64,000 nucleotides of DNA from Halonotius roseus (lineage in GTDB: Archaea; Halobacteriota; Halobacteria; Halobacteriales; Haloferacaceae), in the NCBI RefSeq assembly GCF_006861655.1, contig NZ_SESI01000002.1, forward strand, positions 310,001 through 374,000, given 5' to 3'. Every line of letters starts with the position of its first letter. Position 1 is the stretch's first letter. The notes beneath the pieces are model-generated. The model searched no databases. It saw only the letters and a list, made by a program, of their open reading frames with translations, and was not told the origin of the DNA. Below are positions 1 to 7,473 of this stretch, piece by piece. Made by a program: the position numbers and the translations under genes.

Positions 1-821
1 GTTCGGATGATCTGGGCGTATTCGGGCACCTCGATGTCAGCCAGTTCCTCAGCCGTCCGCGCGTAGGCCCACTCGTTGAGCAGGCCGGCCGAGATGTAGT
101 CCCAGCGGTCGGGGTACGGCATGATCTGGTAGCGGTAGGTGCTGTTCTGACACATCTGCTCCTCACACCGATGCAGATAGCCGATGTCGGGTTCGAGATC
201 GACGACCTGCTCGCCGTCAAGGACGGTCTTGATGTGGAGGACACCGTGGGTCGCCGGGTGGTGCGGGCCGATGTTGAGATACATCGTCTCGCTGTCGTTG
301 TCGGCCTTCTGGTCCTCCAACAGCGGGTTTTGGTGCTCTCGCAGCGGGACGACCTGCGGCTGATCCTGATCGTAGGATTGCCCCAGCGGATGACCCTGCC
401 ACGTTTCGGGGAGGAGAATGCGGCGGAGATCGGGGTGGTCGTCGTACTCGATGCCGATAAGATCGTAGGCCTCCCGCTCGTGCCAATCGGCGGTGCGGAA
501 GACCTCGTTGGCCGACTGGCTGACTGGGTTTTCCTTGTCGGCGGGGACGATGATGCTGACCTCCTGGGTTCGGTCGTCGTAGCTCGTCAGATGGTAGATC
601 GACTCGTAGCGATCCTCGTACTCCTCGGCGGTCACACAGGAGAGGTGATCGAAGCCGGCCTGATCGCGGAGCCGACGCAACGCGTCGACGACGGTGTCGG
701 GTTTGATGACGAAGCCTGGCGCGTTCAGGTGTTCTTCACGGCCGATGACGAGGTCGCCGAGCAGGTCGGCGATCTCCTCGGGGGTCTGCGCGCCGGCGTC
801 GGCCGGGAGTTCAACGCTCAC
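1..821 (-). CDS. nuoCD: NADH-quinone oxidoreductase-like subunit C/D fusion (NuoCD), 3' end outside window
   Basis: Peripheral-arm subunit of the complex I-like respiratory enzyme. About 273 codons are visible; the C-terminal part lies beyond base 1. The NuoC (30 kDa) domain occupies residues ~25-150, with the segment HEREAYDLIGIEYDDHPDL typical of that family. The NuoD (49 kDa) domain begins near residue 175 and shows the HHPATHG quinone-chamber motif near residue 187. The start is a GTG at 819-821 whose GTGA overlaps the nuoB stop, so translation is probably coupled. The C and D subunits are fused, as in other haloarchaea. In archaeal complexes of this type the NADH-input subunits are usually absent and the electron donor is unsettled; that cannot be judged here. 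Confidence 0.93.
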   Translation of the reverse strand, partial: MSVELPADAGAQTPEEIADLLGDLVIGREEHLNAPGFVIKPDTVVDALRRLRDQAGFDHLSCVTAEEYEDRYESIYHLTSYDDRTQEVSIIVPADKENPVSQSANEVFRTADWHEREAYDLIGIEYDDHPDLRRILLPETWQGHPLGQSYDQDQPQVVPLREHQNPLLEDQKADNDSETMYLNIGPHHPATHGVLHIKTVLDGEQVVDLEPDIGYLHRCEEQMCQNSTYRYQIMPYPDRWDYISAGLLNEWAYARTAEELADIEVPEYAQIIR

Positions 822-1522
822 GGCGAGTCACCCCAGTTGTACCGCATGACCAGATCGTCGACATCGATCTCCTCGGCGAGCTGGTCGATGATCTCGTCGC
901 GTTCGAGATCGCCGAACTCCTCAAGCTCGTAGGGTTTGACCGTCACCGGCGAGGACTCGCCGTTGGCGATCCGCTCTTGAAGCTTGGCGACGCCGTAGAT
1001 GAGCGCCTCGGGGCGGGGTGGACAGCCCGGAACGTGGATGTCGACCGGGATGACCTCCTCGGCACCTTTGACCACGTTGTATCCCTCCTGGAAGGGGCCG
1101 CCCGAAATGGTGCAGGAGCCCATACCGATGACGAACTTCGGCTCGGGCATCTGGTCGTAGACGCGTTTCATCCGCGGGGCGAATTTGGAGACGATCGTCC
1201 CGGGGATGATGATCACGTCGGCCTGTCGGGGCGACGCGCGCGGGACACCGGCTCCGAAGCGGTCGAGGTCGTGTTTGACCGCGTAGGTGTGCATCATCTC
1301 GATGCTACAGCAGGCGATGCCGAACTGCAGCATGAACATCGAGGAGCCCCGCACCCAGTTCATGAACTTGTCGAACTTGGTGAGGATGAACGGCGAGGAG
1401 CCGAACGCCTCCCGCAGCCGGGAGTTAAACCGGTTGTCCTGGCCGGAGAGCCGTGCCTCCCGTGTGTCTGTGCCTACCTTCGAACTGTCGGTAACGAACG
1501 GTTGGTGGTTGTCGCTGCTCAT
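818..1522 (-). CDS. nuoB: NADH-quinone oxidoreductase-like subunit B (NuoB)
   Basis: 234 aa. NuoB carries cluster N2, the last iron-sulfur centre before quinone. The ligand cysteines are visible in the adjacent pair of the CCSIEMM motif, in GSCTISGG and in VPGCPPRPE. The N-terminal ~35 residues are polar and variable. I chose the ATG at 1520-1522 (MSSDNHQ) rather than the longer open frame reaching 1702, because it overlaps the nuoA stop by four bases (ATGA) and the upstream residues are arginine-rich read-through of nuoA. It is the middle gene of nuoA-B-CD. Confidence 0.96.
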   Translation of the reverse strand: MSSDNHQPFVTDSSKVGTDTREARLSGQDNRFNSRLREAFGSSPFILTKFDKFMNWVRGSSMFMLQFGIACCSIEMMHTYAVKHDLDRFGAGVPRASPRQADVIIIPGTIVSKFAPRMKRVYDQMPEPKFVIGMGSCTISGGPFQEGYNVVKGAEEVIPVDIHVPGCPPRPEALIYGVAKLQERIANGESSPVTVKPYELEEFGDLERDEIIDQLAEEIDVDDLVMRYNWGDSP

Positions 1523-1932
1523 GAGTTCTGTCGCTCCGTTTTTCGCGTGGCCGCCCGCAAGCTGCGCGTCCACTGTACCGCGCCGACGCGCCACGCCCAG
1601 ACGAGGCCGACGACGAGGATCCCGACGAACAGCAACATCGGCAGGATGGCCTGTGAGAGGGGGACGCCCGCATCCAACGCGGATCGGTACATGACCGCCC
1701 ACGGGAAGATCATCACCGTCTCGATGTCGAAGACGACGAACAGCAGCGCGACCATGTAGTACTGGATGTTGAGCTGGACGCGCCCCGAGCCGGTCGGGAT
1801 CTCACCGCTCTCGTAGGTCGTTTTCTTACCGCTTTCTGGGACGGCTGGACGCAGCAACGCCGACACCACGATCATCGCAAGCGGGATCGCAATGCCGACC
1901 AACGCCAGTGCCCCGATAGCTAGCCATGACAT
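1519..1932 (-). CDS. nuoA: NADH-quinone oxidoreductase-like subunit A (NuoA)
   Basis: 137 aa membrane subunit with three predicted transmembrane helices (residues ~4-25, ~60-80, ~88-110). The loop after helix 1 has YESGEIPTGSGRVQLNIQYY, matching the conserved NuoA loop, here with Ser in place of the usual Cys, and helix 2 contains the family pattern FDIETVMIFPW. The start ATG at 1930-1932 was preferred to the upstream extension to 2124, which is not hydrophobic and lacks family similarity. It is the first gene of the operon; a weak TATA-like stretch (TTATGA on the minus strand) lies near 1970-1978. Confidence 0.95.
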   Translation of the reverse strand: MSWLAIGALALVGIAIPLAMIVVSALLRPAVPESGKKTTYESGEIPTGSGRVQLNIQYYMVALLFVVFDIETVMIFPWAVMYRSALDAGVPLSQAILPMLLFVGILVVGLVWAWRVGAVQWTRSLRAATRKTERQNS

Positions 1933-2138
1933 TCGATATACTCCGTAACATACGAGCGTTTGCGCCCGGCCCTCATAAGCATTGATTTTCGACCAGCGAG
2001 CCCGGACGTTCGTGCGGTGTCGATCCCGACGGCAACGACCGCTTAGAGCTGACATCGACGACGTACCGGCAGCGACGAGCGGCAGCCGCCGGCGACAGCC
2101 ACAATCAGCGATGCAAAATAACATCCTTCAAAGTATAG

Positions 2139-2184
2139 TACTTCGAAGTATGCTATTCTGGGATAGCATACTCCAAATAATTAT
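2139..2184 (+). promoter_or_regulatory. Palindromic operator candidate plus TATA box for the AAA ATPase gene
   Basis: A perfect 12-bp palindrome TACTTCGAAGTA (2139-2150) overlaps a perfect 10-bp inverted repeat, AGTATGCTAT (2147-2156) with ATAGCATACT (2163-2172), spacer 6 bp. Directly after it the AT-rich stretch AATAATTAT (2176-2184) lies 25-33 nt before the ATG at 2209, the right place for a leaderless archaeal promoter. The palindromes sit against the BRE/TATA, so a bound protein would probably interfere with initiation. The regulator is unknown. Confidence 0.6.
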
Positions 2185-2208
2185 GTTGGTCGCCAACAAG
2201 AGTGAACC

Positions 2209-3597
2209 ATGGACGCGTTCGTCGACCGCGACGCCGAGTTGCGCCGGCTGACTGACTGTTATGAGTCGACAGCGGCGGAGCTCGCAGTCGTGTACGGCCG
2301 GCGGCGACTCGGCAAGACCGAACTCGTCAAACAGTCCATCGCGGATCGTGACGGGGTCGTCTTCTACCAAGCCCGAGAGAAGACGAAAGCTCTCCAACTC
2401 GATCAGTTCGCGTCGGCTGCAGCCGAAACCTACCCCGGAATCGAGCGGATTCAACAGGAGTGGGAGCCACTGCTCGGCTATCTCGCCGAGCAGGACGCGA
2501 TCGTCGTCCTCGACGAGTTCCCCTATCTCATCGCCGAGGACGAAAGCCTGCCGTCGGTGCTGCAAGCGATGTTCGACCACGAGATGGCCGACTCGACAGC
2601 GACGTTTGTCCTCGTCGGCTCCTCGATCAGCATGATGGAGGAGGCCGCCCTGCTGGGCAACAGCCCGCTGTACGGTCGCGCAACGGTCACCCTCGATGTC
2701 AACCAGCTCCCGTTTTCGGCGGCGATGGAGCTACTCGGCGAGCCCGACGATCCGGCCGAGGGGATCCGATACTGGGGTGTCTTCGGCGGCACACCGTACT
2801 ATCTCGAAGCGGCGACTGACGCCGACACGCTCGGCGAAGCCATCTTCGAGTCGATCCTCACACAACACGGTCGCCTCCACAACGATCCCGATTACGTGTT
2901 GCGGATGGAGCTCACCGAACCCGCTCGCTACTTCTCGATCCTCGAAGCGGTTGCCGGCGGCGCGACAACGCGAAACGAGATCGCGGGGGTGGTCGGCGTC
3001 GACACCAACCAGCTCTCGAAATACCTCGACCGACTCGAACGCCTCCGGTTGATCGAGCGACACGTCCCGATCACCGAACAGCCGGAACGCTCCCGGCGCG
3101 GTCGCTATCGGCTGCGCGATCCGCTGTTCCGGTTTTGGTTCCGCTTCGTCTACGGGAGCGGCACTCGATACGACGCCATCGGCCCCGACTCGTTTGAACA
3201 ACTCATCGAGCCGGAGTTGGCCGACTTCATCAGCCCGGTGTACGAGCGGTTGTGCGGAGACGCGCTCAGAAACCTGTATCCAGAGTACACGATCACTGAT
3301 GTCGGTGGGTGGTGGTATCAGGATCACGAGATCGACGTGGTCGGCTTCACGACCGGCGACACACTGCTCGTCGGAGAGTGTAAGTTTCAATCGGCACCGA
3401 CCGGCTACGACGCGCTCGCAACGTTGGAATCGCACACCGACGAACTCCGGTGGACGCCGCCAGACGGCGGCAAGCGAGACTGCGAGTACGTCCTGTTCAG
3501 CCGGAGTGGCTTCGAAACCTCAGTGCGAGAGGCTGCCGACAGCCGGGATAATCTGCGGCTCGTCGACCTCGATGAACTCGTCGCTGCACTGGACTGA
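2209..3597 (+). CDS. AAA-type ATPase with C-terminal DUF234/PD-(D/E)XK-like nuclease domain
   Basis: 462 aa. The N-terminus (residues ~1-235) is a STAND-like archaeal ATPase: FVDRDAELRRL, a Walker A-like loop GRRRLGKTEL near residue 30, Walker B IVVLDEFPYL near 97, and a sensor-like LVGSSISMME. Residues ~245-310 form a winged helix (TRNEIAGVVGVDTNQLSKYL). The C-terminal ~150 residues look like DUF234 and contain EIDVVGF followed by LLVGECKF, the Asp plus E-x-K pattern of PD-(D/E)XK nucleases. Such ATPases are common, patchily distributed and poorly understood in archaea; some are discussed as defence or mobile-element linked. It stands alone between nuoA and purE with an AT-rich operator in front. 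Domain assignment is firm, function is inference. Confidence 0.85.
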   Translation: MDAFVDRDAELRRLTDCYESTAAELAVVYGRRRLGKTELVKQSIADRDGVVFYQAREKTKALQLDQFASAAAETYPGIERIQQEWEPLLGYLAEQDAIVVLDEFPYLIAEDESLPSVLQAMFDHEMADSTATFVLVGSSISMMEEAALLGNSPLYGRATVTLDVNQLPFSAAMELLGEPDDPAEGIRYWGVFGGTPYYLEAATDADTLGEAIFESILTQHGRLHNDPDYVLRMELTEPARYFSILEAVAGGATTRNEIAGVVGVDTNQLSKYLDRLERLRLIERHVPITEQPERSRRGRYRLRDPLFRFWFRFVYGSGTRYDAIGPDSFEQLIEPELADFISPVYERLCGDALRNLYPEYTITDVGGWWYQDHEIDVVGFTTGDTLLVGECKFQSAPTGYDALATLESHTDELRWTPPDGGKRDCEYVLFSRSGFETSVREAADSRDNLRLVDLDELVAALD

Positions 3598-3610
3598 GCG
3601 ACGGAGGTGA

Positions 3611-4234
3611 TCAGCTTTCGCGCTCGCGGAAGCCGTCGATCCCGAGATCGTGGAGGGCTTTCGAAACCTCGCCGACACCGCCCTGCAGCGAGTCGTGGTA
3701 GTCGATCAGTGCCTGCTCGATCTCATCGTGTTCGCGCGCGATGATCTGGCCCGCGGAGAGCCCGGCGTTAAACGATTTGCCGGCGTCGACAGCTGTCAGC
3801 GGCGCGCCGGTCGGCATCCCGATGACGCTGTCGACTGATTTCTCCTGTACCGGGACGCCGATCACCGGAATCGGGTAGGCGATCGAGGCGGTCATATTCG
3901 GTAGGTCGGCGGATTTCCCGCCCGCACCGGCGATGATCACGTCGAGTCCGCGGTCGGCGGCGGTCTCGCCGTAAACAGTCATCAGTTCCGGCGTCCGGTG
4001 GGCCGAGACCACATAGCTCTCGAAGGTGAACCGGCTCTCCGGTGGGTTCTCGAAGTCGGTCTGCTCGGCGAAGCCGAGTTCGTCGAGCGCTTCGTACGCG
4101 CCGGCCATCACGTCAAGGTCGGAGTCAGATCCCATGATTATCCCCACGTCCGGTGTCGTTGCTGGGTCGCGCTGCTGGGCGGCTTCGGCTTCGAGTCTGT
4201 CCATCAACTCTTGGACTTCAGGTGCGGTCGTCAT
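3611..4234 (-). CDS. purE: N5-carboxyaminoimidazole ribonucleotide mutase (PurE)
   Basis: 207 aa. Moves the carboxyl group of N5-CAIR to C4 in de novo purine synthesis, downstream of PurK. The class I core is clear: VGIIMGSDSD near residue 32, SAHRTPE near 78 (catalytic His), AGAGGKSADLPNMTAS and GVPVQ. The C-terminal ~40 residues are an acidic/helical extension common in haloarchaeal forms. It is transcribed in the same direction as purK, but the two are separated by about 270 bp that hold a repeat element. Confidence 0.97.
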   Translation of the reverse strand: MTTAPEVQELMDRLEAEAAQQRDPATTPDVGIIMGSDSDLDVMAGAYEALDELGFAEQTDFENPPESRFTFESYVVSAHRTPELMTVYGETAADRGLDVIIAGAGGKSADLPNMTASIAYPIPVIGVPVQEKSVDSVIGMPTGAPLTAVDAGKSFNAGLSAGQIIAREHDEIEQALIDYHDSLQGGVGEVSKALHDLGIDGFRERES

Positions 4235-4284
4235 TGGCTGTGGATGCTCCCAGCGGCGGCAAGTGCGTTGCGGTTATCACTAGT

Positions 4285-4470
4285 CGTGTTCAAATACGAC
4301 TCCGAGAGAGCCGTGTTATTGGAGAAAGCCCTCGGCTCTGTCGGCTCCCGCGGCTCGCTGCGCTCCTCGCTCACTTCGTTCGCTGTGGTGCTTGCATCGC
4401 CGGGGTTCGCCGACAGAACCTCGCCCTTTCAGTCCACCAGGATTCGGTTGCTACGTCGGCCAAAGTGTAG
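4285..4470. repeat. Decayed copy of a MITE-like dispersed repeat, between purE and purK
   Basis: The boundary CGTGTTCAAATA (4285-4296) resembles the terminal sequence CGTGTTCAGATAA of the copies near 21759 and 32501. The interior shares the blocks GCTCGCTGCGCTCCTCGCTC, ACTTCGTTCGCTGTGGTGCT, TTGCATCGCC and CCCTTTCAGTCC with those copies. The far end is not clearly preserved. No credible gene is contained; short frames here are read-through of arginine-rich GC sequence. Confidence 0.6.
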
Positions 4471-4506
4471 GGTATGATCGGTGCGTATCTGCGCACCGTA
4501 ATCGCG

Positions 4507-5676
4507 TTACTCGCCGACAAACGTAACACCGTCGCGGAGCGATTCCGCGCGGTCGAGTAGGTCGTCGCGGTCGTCAGCATCGTCGGCGTCAGCGTCGGGA
4601 TCGGTGACGGTGATATGGCCCATCTTCCGGAGCGGGCGAGCCTGCTTCTTGCCGTACCAGTGCAGGTGCGCATTCGACGATTCAAGCACACTGTCGACGT
4701 TGTGGAGCGTCGCCGCCTCGGGGTCGTCGACATCGCCGAGGATGTTGACCGAGACCGTCGGGTCGGCGAGGTCAGTCGAACCGAGCGGCCAGCCAAGGAC
4801 GGCGCGCACGTGGGTTTCGAACTGTGAGGTGCGCGCGCCTTCGATCGTCCAGTGGCCGGAGTTGTGCGGCCGCGGCGCGATCTCGTTGACGAGGATCTCG
4901 CCCTCGTCGGTTTCGAAGAGTTCGATCCCGTAGACGCCGTAGCCGTCGAGGAACTCCAACACGTCGATGGCGACCTCGCGGGCGCGCTCGCGTGTCTCGT
5001 CGTCGGTTCGGGCCGGCGACACGCTGGCCCGGAGGATCTCCTCCTCGTGGATCGTCTCGGTGACAGGGTAGGTGTTGACGCCGTCGGCTCCCTTGACGCC
5101 GATCACCGAGAGCTCGCGCTCGAAGGGGACGAACGCCTCGGCCATCGTGTCGACGCCGAGCTCGTCGAGCGCGGCGGCCGCGTCGTCGGGATCCTGGACT
5201 GGCGTGTTACCGCGGCCGTCGTAGCCGCCCTCGCGGGCCTTCAGCATCACGCCGTCGAGTTCCTCGACCGCGAGTTTGAGATCCTTCTCGCCGCCGATGC
5301 CGATGAAATCCGGCACCGGGATTCCGGCGTCGGCAAGGGCCTCCTTCTGGACGAGTTTGTCCTGAATCGTCCGGAGCGTGCCTGGATCAGGATTGATCGG
5401 GATACCGTACTCGTCGGCGACCTCTTCGAGCAGATCGGGATCGGCGAGTTCGATCTCGAAGGTGAGCACGTCGCTGACGGCGGCGAGTTCACGGACGGCA
5501 TCGGGATCGTCGAACTCGCCGACGATCTGGTCGCGGGCGACAAGCGAGGCCGGACACTGCGGGGTCGGGTCGAGGACGATCACCTCGACGCCGAGCGGGG
5601 CGGCAGCCTCGGCGAGCATGCGGCCGAGCTGACCGCCGCCGACGACGCCGAGCGTCGGGCCGGGGAGCGTGGTCAT
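4507..5676 (-). CDS. purK: 5-(carboxyamino)imidazole ribonucleotide synthase (PurK)
   Basis: 389 aa ATP-grasp enzyme that makes N5-CAIR from AIR, ATP and bicarbonate, feeding PurE. Seen: N-terminal GVVGGGQLGRM nucleotide-fold motif, KAREGGYDGRGN substrate/ATP loop near residue 150, and ATP-grasp C-terminal features ELFETDEGEILVNEIAPRPHNSGHWT. The ATG at 5674-5676 (MTTLPGPT) matches the family start. The open frame continues far upstream to 6777, but that part is antisense to the phospholipase D-like gene. A low-complexity Asp/Ala insert (DPDADADDADDRDD) lies near the C-terminus. Confidence 0.97.
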   Translation of the reverse strand: MTTLPGPTLGVVGGGQLGRMLAEAAAPLGVEVIVLDPTPQCPASLVARDQIVGEFDDPDAVRELAAVSDVLTFEIELADPDLLEEVADEYGIPINPDPGTLRTIQDKLVQKEALADAGIPVPDFIGIGGEKDLKLAVEELDGVMLKAREGGYDGRGNTPVQDPDDAAAALDELGVDTMAEAFVPFERELSVIGVKGADGVNTYPVTETIHEEEILRASVSPARTDDETRERAREVAIDVLEFLDGYGVYGIELFETDEGEILVNEIAPRPHNSGHWTIEGARTSQFETHVRAVLGWPLGSTDLADPTVSVNILGDVDDPEAATLHNVDSVLESSNAHLHWYGKKQARPLRKMGHITVTDPDADADDADDRDDLLDRAESLRDGVTFVGE

Positions 5677-5737
5677 ACGCGGGAGATTCCGACGGCGGGA
5701 GATAAGGGTTCTCACCTGTGGTGTGCCCGGCCGGATG

Positions 5738-5746
5738 TTTTTATCC
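5738..5746 (+). promoter_or_regulatory. TATA-like box (TTTTTATCC) of the phospholipase D-like gene
   Basis: The only AT-rich block in the 90-bp divergent gap between purK and the next gene. It lies 21-29 nt before the GTG at 5767, which supports that GTG as the start of a leaderless or nearly leaderless transcript. Confidence 0.55.
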
Positions 5747-5766
5747 GAAGCCGCAGCAGACCCGTC

Positions 5767-7446
5767 GTGACCTGGCACCGCCGGCTCCGACCCCTTGGCT
5801 GGCTCCTCGTCTGTGGCTGGCTCCTCATCGCCGCGCCAGCTGTGGGGATAGCAGACGCGACAACAGCGACAGGAGCAACAACAGACACAGCAGCGACAGC
5901 AACGACAGGAGCGACAGGCGATATCGTCGAACTCTACCCAAATCCGACAACCGAGCAAAACCGCGGCGAGTACGCGACCGTCAAGATCACCGAGCCGGGA
6001 AACTGGACGCTCACCGACGGCGAAGGGGTCGCCGACCTGCCGGACGATCGAACGGGTCGGTTCGCCGCGACACGGCACCCCGACCGAACCGCGACCTACA
6101 CGAACGCGACCCCGGTCACCGCCGCCGGCAGCTTCCAACTCGCTGTCAGCGGTGAGACGCTGACCCTTCGCCGCGACGGAACAGTTGTCGACACCGTCAG
6201 CTACGAGGACGCCCCCGAAAGCCAGCAGTGGCGCGTCAGCCGCGAGCCGCGCTGGCAGCCCGCGGGCTTCGAACCGCGAGCACCCACCACCGTCACCGAC
6301 GCGTCGGTCAAGGCGTTTGTCCTCCCCGACAACCCGGCGGCGCCGATCGATGCGATCGATGACGCCGACGACCGACTGTATCTCGCGGCCTACACGCTGA
6401 CCGATCGGCGTGCTGTCGACGAGCTGATCGCCGCCCACGACCGCGGGGTCAGCGTGGCCGTCCTCGTTGAGGGTGGCCCGGTTGGCGGCATGACGGAGCG
6501 ACAGGCGACCGTCCTCGATGAGCTGACCGCCGCCGGTGTCGACGTGCGCGTGATGACCGGTGACGCCGCTCGGTTCCGGTACCACCACCCGAAGTACGCC
6601 GTCGCCGACGACACCGCGGTCGTGCTCACCGAAAACTGGAAGCCGGCCGGCACCGGCGGGGCCGACAGCCGCGGCTGGGGGCTGACCGCCGAGTCGGCAG
6701 GGGTCGCCGACGAGCTGGCCGCGATCTTCGAACACGATACGACGTGGCAGGATACCCCGGAGTGGGAGAGCGTCCACGAGGAGATCGAGACCGTCGAAGC
6801 CGAGGCGGCGACCGGTTCATATCCACAACGCCATCCGCCGCTGTCGACGACAGCTGAGGAGCTCACCGTGCTCGCTGCTCCTGACAACGCCGAATCAGCA
6901 CTGGTAGAGCGCATCAACAACACCGACGACGAGTTGCTCGTGATCCAGCCGTCGATCGGCGACCGCGACTACCGGCTGCTCCGGGCGGCGATCCGCGCGG
7001 CCGACCGCGGCGTCGAGGTGCGGATCCTGCTGAGCGGAACCTGGTACGCCGAGGAAGAGAACACAGCACTGGCGGAGACGCTCCGCGAGCGGGCGGCCGA
7101 CGACAACGTCCCGCTCAACGTTCGCGTCGCCGACGAGAACAACCGGTTCGGGAAGATCCACGCCAAGGGGATCGTCGCCGACGACACCGCCGTCATCGGG
7201 AGCCTCAACTGGAACGACAACTCCGCCGAAAACAACCGCGAGGTGGCGATCGCCGTCAGCGACGACGCCGTCGCCGATTACTACCGGGAAGTCTTCACGG
7301 GCGACTGGCAAGCCAGCGGCGACGGCGGTGGGTTCAGTCTCCTCCCAAGCGGCGAGCTTCCGGCCGGGCTCGTGGTCGTCGCTGTCGCCGTGATCAGTGC
7401 CACCGCACTGCTCGCAAAGCGGTGGCTGGTCTTCGCTGAAAACTGA
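5767..7446 (+). CDS. Exported phospholipase D-like protein with N-terminal Ig/lamin-tail-like domain
   Basis: 559 aa, probably anchored outside the membrane. Start GTG at 5767, chosen from the TATA spacing and because a signal peptide (RRLRPLGWLLVCGWLLIAAP) follows at once. After a Thr/Ala-rich linker, residues ~55-170 form a beta-rich segment of lamin-tail type (DIVELYPNPTT...NWTLTDGEG). Two PLD domains follow, each with an HxKx4D motif: HHPKYAVADD near residue 280 with a downstream N, and IHAKGIVADD near 465 followed by GSLNWNDNSAENNREVAI. A hydrophobic helix near the C-terminus (ELPAGLVVVAVAVISATALL) gives a second anchor. Substrate is unknown: phospholipid, nucleic acid and cardiolipin-synthase-like roles are all possible. 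Confidence 0.88.
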   Translation: MTWHRRLRPLGWLLVCGWLLIAAPAVGIADATTATGATTDTAATATTGATGDIVELYPNPTTEQNRGEYATVKITEPGNWTLTDGEGVADLPDDRTGRFAATRHPDRTATYTNATPVTAAGSFQLAVSGETLTLRRDGTVVDTVSYEDAPESQQWRVSREPRWQPAGFEPRAPTTVTDASVKAFVLPDNPAAPIDAIDDADDRLYLAAYTLTDRRAVDELIAAHDRGVSVAVLVEGGPVGGMTERQATVLDELTAAGVDVRVMTGDAARFRYHHPKYAVADDTAVVLTENWKPAGTGGADSRGWGLTAESAGVADELAAIFEHDTTWQDTPEWESVHEEIETVEAEAATGSYPQRHPPLSTTAEELTVLAAPDNAESALVERINNTDDELLVIQPSIGDRDYRLLRAAIRAADRGVEVRILLSGTWYAEEENTALAETLRERAADDNVPLNVRVADENNRFGKIHAKGIVADDTAVIGSLNWNDNSAENNREVAIAVSDDAVADYYREVFTGDWQASGDGGGFSLLPSGELPAGLVVVAVAVISATALLAKRWLVFAEN

Positions 7447-7473
7447 GGAAACAGCAGCAGTGGCGGAGCCGCG

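Noticed and set aside
1-1932. Missing NADH-input subunits as evidence for a novel respiratory complex
   Set aside because: The operon continues outside the window; absence cannot be claimed from here and lack of NuoEFG is already known for haloarchaea.
5677-6777. N-terminal extension of the purK frame
   Set aside because: Antisense to the phospholipase D-like gene, arginine/cysteine-rich and unlike PurK; the family start MTTLPGPT at 5676 is clear.
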